Positions 10,453 to 19,619 of a DNA stretch of 64,000 nucleotides are shown piece by piece. A model generated the notes under the pieces. It did not search any database. It was not told the origin of the DNA and saw nothing but the letters and a program-made list of their open reading frames with translations. The DNA is from Accumulibacter sp. (GTDB lineage: Bacteria; Pseudomonadota; Gammaproteobacteria; Burkholderiales; Rhodocyclaceae): contig JACKLX010000001.1 of assembly GCA_024235695.1 (NCBI GenBank), forward strand, positions 62,001 through 126,000, read 5' to 3'. Every line of letters starts with the position of its first letter. Positions within the stretch are counted from its first letter, which is position 1. Position numbers and translations under genes: made by a program.

Positions 10453-10796
10453 CAGCTGCCGGCGCCAGCACCGGCGGTGCTGCTCGGCTTGCTGCTGTCG
10501 CCGGCAGTGGCGCTGGTGGGGGCGCTGGTCGTGGCGCTGCTGGTGGCACTGTCGCCGACAGGTGCTTTTTCGGCGCTCTCGGGTTTGGCGGCGGCACTCG
10601 GCGGCGCCTTGTTGCCACCCTTGAAGTCGGTCACGTACCAGCCGCTGCCCTTCAACTGGAAGCCGGCCGCGGTAAGCTGCTTGTGATAGCTGTGCTGACC
10701 GCACTGCGGACAAACCGACAATACCGGGTCGCTGAGTTTTTGCAGATGGTCTTTATCGAAGCCGCAGGAAGCGCAACGATAGGCATAAATCGGCAT
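10452..10796 (-). CDS. FmdB-type zinc-ribbon protein
   Basis: This 114-residue protein has an N-terminal zinc ribbon, [20 protein letters not shown] followed by CPQCG, making the four-Cys site of the FmdB family of putative regulatory proteins. The region from about residue 60 is a low-complexity Ala/Ser/Thr/Pro tail. It overlaps the downstream DUF502 gene by one base. Regulatory function is assumed for the family rather than shown. Confidence 0.88.
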   Translation of the reverse strand: MPIYAYRCASCGFDKDHLQKLSDPVLSVCPQCGQHSYHKQLTAAGFQLKGSGWYVTDFKGGNKAPPSAAAKPESAEKAPVGDSATSSATTSAPTSATAGDSSKPSSTAGAGAGS

Positions 10797-10903
10797 GGCT
10801 AACCCTCGGGAAGCGCGGAAGAGCGTGGATTATACTCGAACCCGGCGATGGTCCACCCGCCCCGCCGCAGCCCTGCCGGGCCTCGAACGGCTGCCGTGAC
10901 GGA

Positions 10904-11764
10904 CTACAGCAGGCCGACGTAGGCGCGCGTCAGGGGCTTCCCCCAGAACAGCGCGAGGAAGCCTGCCGCCGCCAGGTAGGGGCCGAAAGGAATCGGCACG
11001 CTGCGGCCGCGTTTGGCGGCGACGATCAGGGTGATGCCGATCACCGCACCGAGCAGCGACGAAAGCAGGATGGTCAGGGGCAGCATCTGCCAGCCCAGCC
11101 AGGCGCCGAGCGCGGCGAGCAGCTTGAAATCGCCGTAGCCCATGCCCTCCTTGCCGGTAGTCAGCTTGAATGCCCAGTAGACCGACCACAGCGAGAGATA
11201 GCCGGTGATCGCGCCGATCACTGCCGACGGCAAGTCGGCAAAGGTCCCGAAGACATTGAACAACAGGCCAGCCCAGAGCAGCGGCAGGGTGATCGAGTCG
11301 GGCAGCAAGTGGCTGTCGAGGTCGATGCCGGTAAGCGCGATCAGGCACCAGATCAGCAACATGGCACCAAGCGCCGCCCAGCCATAGCCGAAATGAAAGG
11401 CCGCGTAGGCGCAGAGCAGGCCACTGCTCGCCTCGACCAGCGGGTAGCGCGGCGAGATCGCTGCCGCACACGCCGAGCAGCGGCCCCGCAGGAACAGCCA
11501 GCTGAACACCGGGACATTCTCGATCGCGCGGATCGCGTGCCCGCACGCCGGGCATCGCGAACCGGGTCTGGCCAGCGACAGCGGCTCACCGAGCGCTGGC
11601 GGCTCGCCGGTCAGTTCGGCACAATGCGCCCGCCAGTCGCGCTCCATCATCTTCGGGAGACGATGGATGACCACGTTGAGAAAGCTGCCGACCAGCAGCC
11701 CGAGGACGCCACTGATGACCGCGAACAAGCCTGGCGGCAGGTCGACCGGGAACACGCCCGGCAT
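10904..11764 (-). CDS. pilD: Type IV prepilin peptidase / N-methyltransferase
   Basis: This 286-residue inner-membrane aspartyl protease cleaves and methylates type IV prepilins. It has the N-terminal methylase region with two CxxC pairs (CPACG and CSACA) and the catalytic aspartates in GIDLDSHLLPD and GMGYGDFK. Several membrane helices follow. The start overlaps the pilC stop by one base, so it is translationally coupled in a pilB-pilC-pilD operon. Confidence 0.95.
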   Translation of the reverse strand: MPGVFPVDLPPGLFAVISGVLGLLVGSFLNVVIHRLPKMMERDWRAHCAELTGEPPALGEPLSLARPGSRCPACGHAIRAIENVPVFSWLFLRGRCSACAAAISPRYPLVEASSGLLCAYAAFHFGYGWAALGAMLLIWCLIALTGIDLDSHLLPDSITLPLLWAGLLFNVFGTFADLPSAVIGAITGYLSLWSVYWAFKLTTGKEGMGYGDFKLLAALGAWLGWQMLPLTILLSSLLGAVIGITLIVAAKRGRSVPIPFGPYLAAAGFLALFWGKPLTRAYVGLL

Positions 11765-13002
11765 CAGCCGACAACGGCGCCGAGCTTGAAGATCGGCAGG
11801 TACATGGCGATCACCATGCCGCCGATCAGCACCCCGAGGACGACCATGATGATCGGCTCCATCAGGCTGGACAGCGCCTCGACCGCGTCGTCGACCTCGG
11901 CTTCGAAGAAATCGGCCACTTTACCCAGCATCGCGTCGAGCGAGCCCGACTCCTCGCCGATGGCGACCATCTGATTGACCATGTTCGGAAACAATTGCGT
12001 ATTCTGCATCGCCGACGTCAGGCTGGTACCGGTGCTGACTTCTCCCTGAATCTGCTTGGTCGCAGCCTTGTAGACGTAGTTGCCGGAGGCACCGCCGACC
12101 GATTCCAGCGACTCGACCAGCGGCACCCCGGCGGCAAACATGGTCGCCAGCGTGCGTGTCCAGCGGGCGATCACCGATTTGCGGATGATCTCGCCGAAAA
12201 CCGGCAGCCGTAGGAACAGGCGGTCGAAGGCGATCTGCATTTTTTCCGATCGTTTCCAGGTGTAGAAAAAGGCGAAAACCGAGCCGGCAAGACCACCGAA
12301 GACTGCCCACCAGTATTCGATGAAGAAGTCGGAGATGCCGATCACCATCAGCGTGGGCGCCGGCAGGTCGGCGCCGAAGCTCTTGAAGACTTCCTTGAAC
12401 GCCGGAATCACGAAGATCATGATCACCGCGGTAATGATGAAAGCGACAACGATGATCGCTACCGGGTAGAACAGCGCCGCCTTGATCTTGGACTTGATCG
12501 CGATCATCTTCTCCTTGTAGTTGGCGAGGCGGTCGAGAAGGGTCTCGAGAATTCCCGCCTGCTCGCCGGCGGCGACCAGGTTGCAGTACAGAGGATCAAA
12601 TTGGAGGGGGTGCTTGCGGAAGGCCTGTGACAGTGAGCTGCCGGTCTCGACGTCGGACTTGATGTCCAGCAGGAGTTTGCCGACCGACGGGTTGTCGTGG
12701 CCACGACCGACGATTTCGAAAGTCTGCAACAAGGGCACGCCGGCTTTCATCATCGTCGCCAGCTGGCGGGTGAACAACGTGATGTCTTTCTCGGTGATCG
12801 CCCGCCCACCCCTGAAGCGCTGCTTGGAAACCTTGCTGACCAGGATCCCCTGACGCCGCAGGGTGGCCCGCACGACGGTCTGGCTGCTGGCACGCTGCTC
12901 GCCGCGAACAACCTTTCCGGCCTTGTTCTTCCCCTCCCAGAGAAAAACGGATTCCTTGACTTCTGACGCGGCTCTTTTGGTGGTTTTCGCTGCGGTCGCC
13001 AT
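11764..13002 (-). CDS. pilC: Type IV pilus inner-membrane platform protein
   Basis: A 412-residue member of the PilC/GspF family that anchors the pilus assembly ATPases. Two T2SSF repeats are visible: FTRQLATMMKAGVPLLQTFE in the first, and RTLATMFAAGVPLVESLE in the second. Each is followed by membrane helices. The ATG at 13002 follows a GAGGGAAGA Shine-Dalgarno. An earlier in-frame Met at 13047 would overlap the end of pilB and lacks support. It lies between pilB (14-nt gap) and pilD (1-nt overlap). Confidence 0.95.
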   Translation of the reverse strand: MATAAKTTKRAASEVKESVFLWEGKNKAGKVVRGEQRASSQTVVRATLRRQGILVSKVSKQRFRGGRAITEKDITLFTRQLATMMKAGVPLLQTFEIVGRGHDNPSVGKLLLDIKSDVETGSSLSQAFRKHPLQFDPLYCNLVAAGEQAGILETLLDRLANYKEKMIAIKSKIKAALFYPVAIIVVAFIITAVIMIFVIPAFKEVFKSFGADLPAPTLMVIGISDFFIEYWWAVFGGLAGSVFAFFYTWKRSEKMQIAFDRLFLRLPVFGEIIRKSVIARWTRTLATMFAAGVPLVESLESVGGASGNYVYKAATKQIQGEVSTGTSLTSAMQNTQLFPNMVNQMVAIGEESGSLDAMLGKVADFFEAEVDDAVEALSSLMEPIIMVVLGVLIGGMVIAMYLPIFKLGAVVG

Positions 13003-13015
13003 TCTTCCCTCGCCT

Positions 13016-14731
13016 TCAAGCGTTTGTGCTGCCGAGAACCTCATCAAGAGAGGTGAGCCCTTGCTTCACCTTGAGCAGTCCCGACCGGCGCAGATCATTG
13101 ACCCCGTCCTTCCTGGCCTGGGCGGCAACGTCGAGCTCCGTTCCGTTCGCCATGACGATGCGCTGTATCGCTTCCGTCACCGGCATCACCTCGTAAAGGC
13201 CCACCCGCCCCTTGTAGCCGCTTCCCTTGCAGCGCTCGCACTCGCGCGGACCGTAGAGCGTCCAGCTGCCATCGAGGTCGCCCTCGGTGAAGCCGGCGTT
13301 GAGTAGCGTCTCGACCGGCGTATCGAGCGGCTTCTTGCAGGTACACAGCCGCCGTACGAGGCGTTGGGCGGTAATCAGCAGGATGCTCGAAGCCAGGTTG
13401 AAAGTCGGGATACCCATGTTCATCAGGCGGGTCAACGTCGCCGGAGCGTCGTTGGTATGCAGGGTCGACAGGACCATGTGGCCGGTCTGCGCGGCCTTGA
13501 TCGCGATTTCTGCGGTTTCGATGTCGCGGATCTCGCCGACCATGATGATGTCCGGGTCCTGCCGAAGGAAGGCCTTGAGGGCAACCGGAAAGGTCAGTCC
13601 GGCCTTGTCGTCGACGTTGACCTGGTTGATCCCCGGCAAGGGAATTTCGGCCGGGTCTTCGGCAGTGGCGATGTTGACCCCGGGCTTGTTGAGCAGGTTG
13701 AGACAGGTGTACAGCGAAACGGTCTTGCCCGATCCCGTCGGCCCGGTCACCAGGATCATTCCGTACGGCCGGTTGATGGCCTCGAGCAACACAGCCTTCT
13801 GCTCGGGTTCATAGCCAAGCGCGTCGATGCCCATGGTCGCGCTGGCCGGATCGAGAATTCGCAGGACGATCTTCTCGCCGTACATCGTCGGCAAGGTGCT
13901 GACGCGAAAGTCGATGGCGCGGCTCTTCGACAGCACCAGCCGCATCCGACCGTCCTGCGGGACGCGCTTTTCGGCAATGTTGAGACGTGAAATCACCTTG
14001 ATGCGGGAAGCGATCTTGTCCTTGATGACCAGCGGCGGCGCGGCCACTTCGCGCAGAATGCCGTCGGTCCGGAAGCGGATGCGGTAGTTCTTTTCGTACG
14101 GTTCGAAGTGGATATCGGACGCACCGTCGTTGATCGCGTCAAGCATCATCTTCTGGATGAAGCGGACGACCGGCGCGTCATCGACCTCCAGGTTGGCCGC
14201 TTCGTCGGCCTTGTCGGGGCCCTGCTCGTCGGTGAACTCGAGGTTGATGTCATCGCTGGTGAAGCTCTTGAGACTGTCCTCGACGGTCTCCGACAGTTTC
14301 GCCACCAGCGGCGCCAGCTTGCTTTCCTCGACCACTACCGGATCGACCGCCAGGCCGGTCTGGAAGCGGATTTCATCGAGCGCGCGCAGATTGGTCGGAT
14401 CGGCAATGGCGATCGCCAGACGGTTGCCACGCTTGTGCAATGGCACCACGCGGTGGCTGGCGATCAGCTTTCGGTCAACCGCGTTCTTCTGAATGTGGGC
14501 GTCGTCGAAGGCGCCAAGATCGAGCAGCGGATAGCCGAACTTGTCCGACGCGAAGCGCGCCAACTCAAGAAACGTCGCCTTGTTGGCACTGACCAGTTGC
14601 TCGATCAGCGATGTCCGGTTGGCAGCCGCCTGCGCAAGCATTGACTCGGCCTCGGCTTCCTTGAGCCGGCCAGCCTGCACAAGCGCACGGGCGAGACCGC
14701 TGAGCGGCGGATTTTGCGGATTTGCTGCCAT
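13016..14731 (-). CDS. pilB: Type IV pilus assembly ATPase
   Basis: This 571-residue GspE/PilB ATPase powers pilus extension. The N-terminal MshEN domain precedes Walker A (TGPTGSGKT), the Asp box, the MVGEIRDIETAEIAIKAAQT motif with its Walker B element, and a His box (GHMVLSTLHTND). A tetracysteine zinc site is formed by RLCTCKKP and CERCKGSG. The ATG at 14731 is used here. A TTG at 14740 has AAGG 5 nt upstream and is a real alternative. It is the first gene of pilBCD. Confidence 0.95.
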   Translation of the reverse strand: MAANPQNPPLSGLARALVQAGRLKEAEAESMLAQAAANRTSLIEQLVSANKATFLELARFASDKFGYPLLDLGAFDDAHIQKNAVDRKLIASHRVVPLHKRGNRLAIAIADPTNLRALDEIRFQTGLAVDPVVVEESKLAPLVAKLSETVEDSLKSFTSDDINLEFTDEQGPDKADEAANLEVDDAPVVRFIQKMMLDAINDGASDIHFEPYEKNYRIRFRTDGILREVAAPPLVIKDKIASRIKVISRLNIAEKRVPQDGRMRLVLSKSRAIDFRVSTLPTMYGEKIVLRILDPASATMGIDALGYEPEQKAVLLEAINRPYGMILVTGPTGSGKTVSLYTCLNLLNKPGVNIATAEDPAEIPLPGINQVNVDDKAGLTFPVALKAFLRQDPDIIMVGEIRDIETAEIAIKAAQTGHMVLSTLHTNDAPATLTRLMNMGIPTFNLASSILLITAQRLVRRLCTCKKPLDTPVETLLNAGFTEGDLDGSWTLYGPRECERCKGSGYKGRVGLYEVMPVTEAIQRIVMANGTELDVAAQARKDGVNDLRRSGLLKVKQGLTSLDEVLGSTNA

Positions 14732-14885
14732 TTTTTGCAATAGGACCTTGCAACGCGTTATGAACCATCAGGTCCCGGCTATACCGAGTCGGCCTCCGAG
14801 CGGGCCTTCTCGATGATGCATTGACTCGGCTTGTTTGTAAAGAAGCCGCCCGAAGGAGCTTTCAGCAGCATAGCCTGGCGACCAG

Positions 14886-14940
14886 CCGATCGTCGCCGCC
14901 CATTCTTCCGGCATGGCGGGAGACGGGCGGCGACGATCGG
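14886..14940 (-). terminator. Strong hairpin downstream of maeB
   Basis: Perfect 16-nt arms, CCGATCGTCGCCGCCC at 14886-14901 and its complement at 14925-14940, surround a 23-nt loop. It starts 20 nt past the maeB stop. No U-tract follows, so it may be an RNA-stabilising stem or a factor-assisted terminator. Confidence 0.6.
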
Positions 14941-14960
14941 CACGGGGCCGCCGGCAAGAC

Positions 14961-17249
14961 CTACTCGGTCGCTGCCTCGAGCACCACCAGCGCGGTCATG
15001 TCGACCACGCGGCGAACCGTTGACGTCGGCACCAGCACATGCACCGGCAGTGCCGCACCGAGCAGGATAGGACCGACCGACATGCCGTCGCCACCGGTCA
15101 TCTTGAGCAGGTTGTACGAGATATTGGCGGCGTCGAGACTGGGCATCACCAGCAGATTGGCCTCACCCTTGAGCGGCGACTCCGGGTCCGACCGACTTCG
15201 GATCGCTTCGGAAAGGGCGCTTTCGCCGTGCATTTCGCCGTCGATCTCGAGCTCCGGCGCCTTGCTGCGCACCAAGGCCACCGCCTCGCGCAACTTGCGC
15301 GTCGCCGCCGTCTGCGACGATCCGAAGTTCGAATGCGAGAGCATCGCCACCTTGGGCCTGATCGTGAAGCGACTGACCGCCTCGGCCGCCATCAGCGTGA
15401 TCTCGGCGAGTTGTTCGGCATCGGGATCCTCGTTGACGTGCGTGTCGCAGAGGAACAGGGCGCGCCCCGGCAGCAGCACGTGCGTCATCGCCGCCATGGT
15501 GTTGCGCCCCGGCACCTTGCCGATGATCTCGTCGATCTGTCGCAGATGATGGGCGAAGCGGCCGGAAAGACCACACACCATGCCGTCTGCGTAACCAAGC
15601 TTGAGCAGTATGGCGCCGATGATCGTATTGTTCGTTCGCAAGCGCGTCTTGGCGATGTCGATGGTCACCCCGTGGCGTTTGCGCAACTGATGATAGGTCG
15701 TCCAGCATTCCTTGTAGCGGCTGTCACTGGCCGGGTCGACGATCTCGAAGTCGATGCCCGGTTGCAGCTTCGAACCGAGTCGCTTCAGGCGCGCCGCAAT
15801 CACATCGGGACGGCCAATCAGGATCGGGCGCGTCAAGCCTTCACTGATGATCGTCTGTGCCGCCCGCAGCATCCGTTCGTCCTCGCCGTCGCTATAGACG
15901 ATGCGCGTCTCGCGCACCCGCTTGGCGGCCGAAAAGACGGCCCGCATGCCGACGCCGCCCTGGTAGACGAAGTCGCGCAGCTTCTCGCGGTAGGCGTCGA
16001 GGTCGGCTATTGGCCTGGTCGCCACGCCGGACCTCATGGCGGCCTCGGCCACCGCCGGCGCGATGGTGGTGATCAAACGCGGATCAAAGGGCTTGGGAAT
16101 CAGATAATCCGGGCCGAAAGCCAGCTCCTGGTCGGCATAGGCCATCGCCACCTCATCGCTGACTTCCCAGTGCGCCATCGCCGCCAGCGCCTTGACGCAA
16201 GCCATCTTCATCTGTTCGTTGATGGCCGTCGCACCGACATCGAGAGCGCCGCGGAAGATGAACGGAAAACAGAGGACGTTGTTGACCTGGTTGGCGTAAT
16301 CCGAACGACCGGTGGCCATGATCACGTCGGGGCGGATCTCGCGTGCCAGTTCCGGCATGATTTCCGGCGTCGGATTGGCGAGCGCAAAGACGATCGGCTG
16401 CTTGGCCATGGTCGACAGCATTTCTGGCTCAAGTATGCCCGCCGCCGAGAGTCCGAGAAAAACGTCTGCGCCTTCGAGTGCTTCGGCCAGCGTGCGGCAT
16501 GGCGTATCGCGCGCGTAGCGCGCCTTGTTCGGCTCCATGTCGGCGTCCCGGCCGGCATAGATCACGCCCTTCGAGTCGCAAACGATGATGTTCTCGCGCC
16601 GCACGCCGAGATCACACCAGGTGTTGAGGCAGGAGATCGCCGCCGCGCCGGCGCCGGAACAGACCACGCTGACTTCGGAGATCTTCTTGCCGGTCACCGT
16701 CAGTGCGTTGAGGATCGCCGCTGCCGAAATGATTGCCGTGCCGTGCTGATCGTCGTGGAACACCGGAATCGACATTCGCTCCTTGAGCCTGGCCTCGATG
16801 TAGAAGCATTCCGGAGCCTTGATATCTTCCAGATTGACGCCGCCCAGAGTCGGCTCCATGGCGGCAATCATGTCGATCAGCCGATCCGGGTCGCTTTCTG
16901 CCAGTTCGATGTCGAAGACGTCGATACCGGCGAATTTCTTGAACAGACAGCCCTTGCCCTCCATCACCGGCTTGGCGGCCAACGGCCCGATGTTGCCAAG
17001 ACCGAGGACCGCCGTACCGTTGGTGATCACGCCGACGAGGTTGGCACGCGAGGTGTAGAGACTGGCCGAACCGGGATCGTCGACAATCGCATGGCAGGCA
17101 AAAGCAACGCCGGGGGAATAGGCCAGCGCCAGATCGAGCTGGTTGCTCAGCCCCTTGGTCGGTTGCACAGCCACCTTGCCCGGAGTCGGATAGCGGTGGT
17201 ACTCGAGGGCGGCTTCACGAAGATCGGCTTTCCGCGGATCGTTTTTCAT
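14961..17249 (-). CDS. maeB: NADP-dependent malic enzyme with phosphotransacetylase-like domain
   Basis: This 762-residue enzyme decarboxylates malate to pyruvate. The N-terminal malic domain shows [32 protein letters not shown] and [12 protein letters not shown]-like segments. The NAD(P) domain has [15 protein letters not shown]. The C-terminal third is the phosphotransacetylase-like domain typical of MaeB, usually regulatory rather than catalytic. The length agrees with the family. The ATG at 17249 begins [20 protein letters not shown]; upstream in-frame Mets have no family similarity. The gene is transcribed alone and ends in a strong hairpin. Confidence 0.96.
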   Translation of the reverse strand: MKNDPRKADLREAALEYHRYPTPGKVAVQPTKGLSNQLDLALAYSPGVAFACHAIVDDPGSASLYTSRANLVGVITNGTAVLGLGNIGPLAAKPVMEGKGCLFKKFAGIDVFDIELAESDPDRLIDMIAAMEPTLGGVNLEDIKAPECFYIEARLKERMSIPVFHDDQHGTAIISAAAILNALTVTGKKISEVSVVCSGAGAAAISCLNTWCDLGVRRENIIVCDSKGVIYAGRDADMEPNKARYARDTPCRTLAEALEGADVFLGLSAAGILEPEMLSTMAKQPIVFALANPTPEIMPELAREIRPDVIMATGRSDYANQVNNVLCFPFIFRGALDVGATAINEQMKMACVKALAAMAHWEVSDEVAMAYADQELAFGPDYLIPKPFDPRLITTIAPAVAEAAMRSGVATRPIADLDAYREKLRDFVYQGGVGMRAVFSAAKRVRETRIVYSDGEDERMLRAAQTIISEGLTRPILIGRPDVIAARLKRLGSKLQPGIDFEIVDPASDSRYKECWTTYHQLRKRHGVTIDIAKTRLRTNNTIIGAILLKLGYADGMVCGLSGRFAHHLRQIDEIIGKVPGRNTMAAMTHVLLPGRALFLCDTHVNEDPDAEQLAEITLMAAEAVSRFTIRPKVAMLSHSNFGSSQTAATRKLREAVALVRSKAPELEIDGEMHGESALSEAIRSRSDPESPLKGEANLLVMPSLDAANISYNLLKMTGGDGMSVGPILLGAALPVHVLVPTSTVRRVVDMTALVVLEAATE

Positions 17250-17536
17250 TGTCGCTCCTGACGCGGTGTTCATCAAAACGAAGCGCGTAACTCTATCCGA
17301 GTCCCGCGGTTTACACAAAACGGATGTACGCCTCGTGTTGCCTGGCGAAAGACCCGTGCTCGCCGGCGAAGTCGCCGAGCATCCGGCGGGTGTGCTGTCC
17401 ACACCGGCGCAACGACGAGCGCCGAGCGATTCGGGCGTCACCGGGTTAAAATGATGCGAGCACGCGCCGACGCCCATGTCATGGGCTTGCTTGTTGCCGA
17501 CCGCGACGTGCGTTTGACCTGAACGGGAGATGATCA

Positions 17537-19585
17537 ATGAGCCAAACAAGCACCAACAAGCTTCGCACGATTGCTCTTGTCGGCCACGGTGCCGCCGGCA
17601 AGACGACGCTGGCCGAAAGCCTGCTCGCGGCAGCCGGAGCGATCAGCAGCCGCGGCACGGTGGAGCGCGGAAATACAGTCTGCGACTTCGATCCGCAGGA
17701 GAAGGAGTTCGGCCACTCGCTGAATGCGGCGTTGGTGGGATTTTCATGGCAGGACGTCGATGTTCGTCTGATCGACACGCCGGGCTTTCCCGACTTCGCC
17801 GGCCAGGCGATCAGTGCCCTGGCCGCGGTCGACACGGCACTGGTGGTGATCAACGCGCAGAACGGCATCGAGCTGGTCAGCGAACGGATGATGCAGCTGG
17901 CCGCCGCGCGCGGTGTCTGCCGGATGATCGTGATCAACAAGATCGATGCCGACAACGTCAACCTGCCGGCGCTGGTCGGCGAAATCCGCGAACGCTTCGG
18001 TCGCGAATGCCTGCTCCTCGACCTGCCGACGCAGCACGGCGGCGCGGTTGTCGAACTGCTTGAACACGACAGTGGCGACAGCGACTTCGAATCGGTGGCC
18101 GACGCGCACCGGGCGCTGATCGATCAGATCGTCGAGGAAGACGAAGACCTGCTTGCCCGCTACCTCGAAGAAGGCGTCGATCCAACGCCTGACGAGCTGC
18201 ACCTGCCCTTCGAGAAAGCGCTGCGCTCTGGCCACCTGATTCCGATTCTCTTCGTTTCCGCGCGCACCGGCGCGGGCATCCCGCAACTGCTCGATGTCAT
18301 CGCCCGGCTGGCGCCGAGTCCAGCCGAGGGCAACCCGCCGCCGTTCTATCGCGGCGAGCCCGACGGCCCCGCCGAGGCTTTCCAGGCCGAACCCGATCCG
18401 CAGAAACACGTCCTGGCACACGTCTTCAAGATCGTCAGCGACCCGTTCATCGGCAAGGTCGGCATCTTCCGGGTCCACCAGGGGACGATCAGGAAGGACT
18501 CGCAGCTGTTCGTCGGCGACGCCAAGCGTCCGTTCAAGGTCGGCCACATCTACCATGTGCAGGGCAAGGAGTACGTCGAGGCGGAAGCGCTGGTTCCCGG
18601 CGACCTCGGCGCGATTGCCAAGGTCGAAGAGATCGACTTCGACTGCGTCCTGCACGATTCGCACGACGAGGATCACATCCACCTCAAACCGCTCGAATTT
18701 CCGCAGCCGATGCATGGCCTGGCGGTGCATGCGACGCGCAAGGCCGACGAGCAACGACTCTTCGAAATCCTGCGCAAGCTCGAGGTGGAAGACCCGTGCT
18801 TCGTCATCGAACGGCATCCGACAACCAACGAAACGGTCATTCGCGGCATCGGTGAAATGCACCTGCGCGCCAAGCTGACAAGGCTGGCCCAGCAGTACAA
18901 GCTGGAACTCGACACCTCGCCACCGCAGATCGCTTACCGCGAAGCCATCACGGGCTCGGCCGAAGGCCACTGCCGGCACAAGAAACAGAGTGGCGGCGCC
19001 GGCCAGTTCGGTGAAGTCGCGCTCCGCGTCGAACCTCTCGAACGCGGCGCCGGCTTCGAGTTCGTGGACATCGTCAAGGGCGGCGTGATTCCGGGCGTCT
19101 TCATGGCGGCGGTCGAAAAAGGCGTTCGCCAGGCACTCGCCGACGGGGTGGTGGCCGGTTTTCCGGTGCAGGACGTGCGCGTCACGGTGCACGACGGCAA
19201 GTCGCACCCGGTCGACGGCAAGGACATCGCCTTCATGACCGCTGCCCGCAAGGCGACCATCGAAGCGATTCGTGCCGCCCGGCCGATCATCCTCGAACCG
19301 GTGGTCGAGATCGAAATCCTGGCGCCAGACGCGATGACCGGCGATCTCACCGGCGACCTGTCGAGCAAGCGCGGCCACCTGACCGGCACGCAGCCGCGCG
19401 GACCGGGCGTGATGGCGATTACCGGCGAAGTACCGCTGGCCGAGCTCGAGGGCTATCAGTCACGCCTCAAGTCGCTGACCGGCGGTCAGGGCTCTTACAG
19501 CATCGCCTTCTCGCACTACGCGCAGGTGCCGCCGGCAATGCAGCAGCAACTGGTATCCGAGCACCAGGTCGTCGAAGAGGAGTAG
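17537..19585 (+). CDS. EF-G-like translational GTPase (FusA2 type)
   Basis: The 682-residue protein has the EF-G domain order: G domain, domain II, then domains III-V (TNETVIRGIGEMHLR, GGVIPGVFMAAVEKGVRQAL). G1 is GHGAAGKTT, G3 is DTPGFPDF and G4 is NKID. The G3 His that positions water in EF-G and EF-Tu is Phe here, as in the EF-G-2/mycobacterial FusA2 branch, which has a non-His residue at that site. It is therefore unlikely to be the main elongation factor. Its true role is unknown. It is followed 34 nt later by plsB on the same strand. Confidence 0.88.
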   Translation: MSQTSTNKLRTIALVGHGAAGKTTLAESLLAAAGAISSRGTVERGNTVCDFDPQEKEFGHSLNAALVGFSWQDVDVRLIDTPGFPDFAGQAISALAAVDTALVVINAQNGIELVSERMMQLAAARGVCRMIVINKIDADNVNLPALVGEIRERFGRECLLLDLPTQHGGAVVELLEHDSGDSDFESVADAHRALIDQIVEEDEDLLARYLEEGVDPTPDELHLPFEKALRSGHLIPILFVSARTGAGIPQLLDVIARLAPSPAEGNPPPFYRGEPDGPAEAFQAEPDPQKHVLAHVFKIVSDPFIGKVGIFRVHQGTIRKDSQLFVGDAKRPFKVGHIYHVQGKEYVEAEALVPGDLGAIAKVEEIDFDCVLHDSHDEDHIHLKPLEFPQPMHGLAVHATRKADEQRLFEILRKLEVEDPCFVIERHPTTNETVIRGIGEMHLRAKLTRLAQQYKLELDTSPPQIAYREAITGSAEGHCRHKKQSGGAGQFGEVALRVEPLERGAGFEFVDIVKGGVIPGVFMAAVEKGVRQALADGVVAGFPVQDVRVTVHDGKSHPVDGKDIAFMTAARKATIEAIRAARPIILEPVVEIEILAPDAMTGDLTGDLSSKRGHLTGTQPRGPGVMAITGEVPLAELEGYQSRLKSLTGGQGSYSIAFSHYAQVPPAMQQQLVSEHQVVEEE

Positions 19586-19619
19586 CGGACCCCAGCAACC
19601 TGCCCGGGACGAGCTGCCG

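Noticed and set aside
9776-10618. Long upstream extension of aspS
   Set aside because: It overlaps the DUF502 gene; the conserved AspRS N terminus starts at ATG 9775.
15039-17261. A 740-codon open frame antisense to maeB
   Set aside because: It mirrors a strongly conserved enzyme gene on the other strand; long antisense frames are expected in GC-rich coding DNA, and no domain is seen.
17744-19378. A 544-codon minus-strand frame inside the EF-G-like gene
   Set aside because: Same reason: antisense shadow of a well-supported protein, with no recognised domain.
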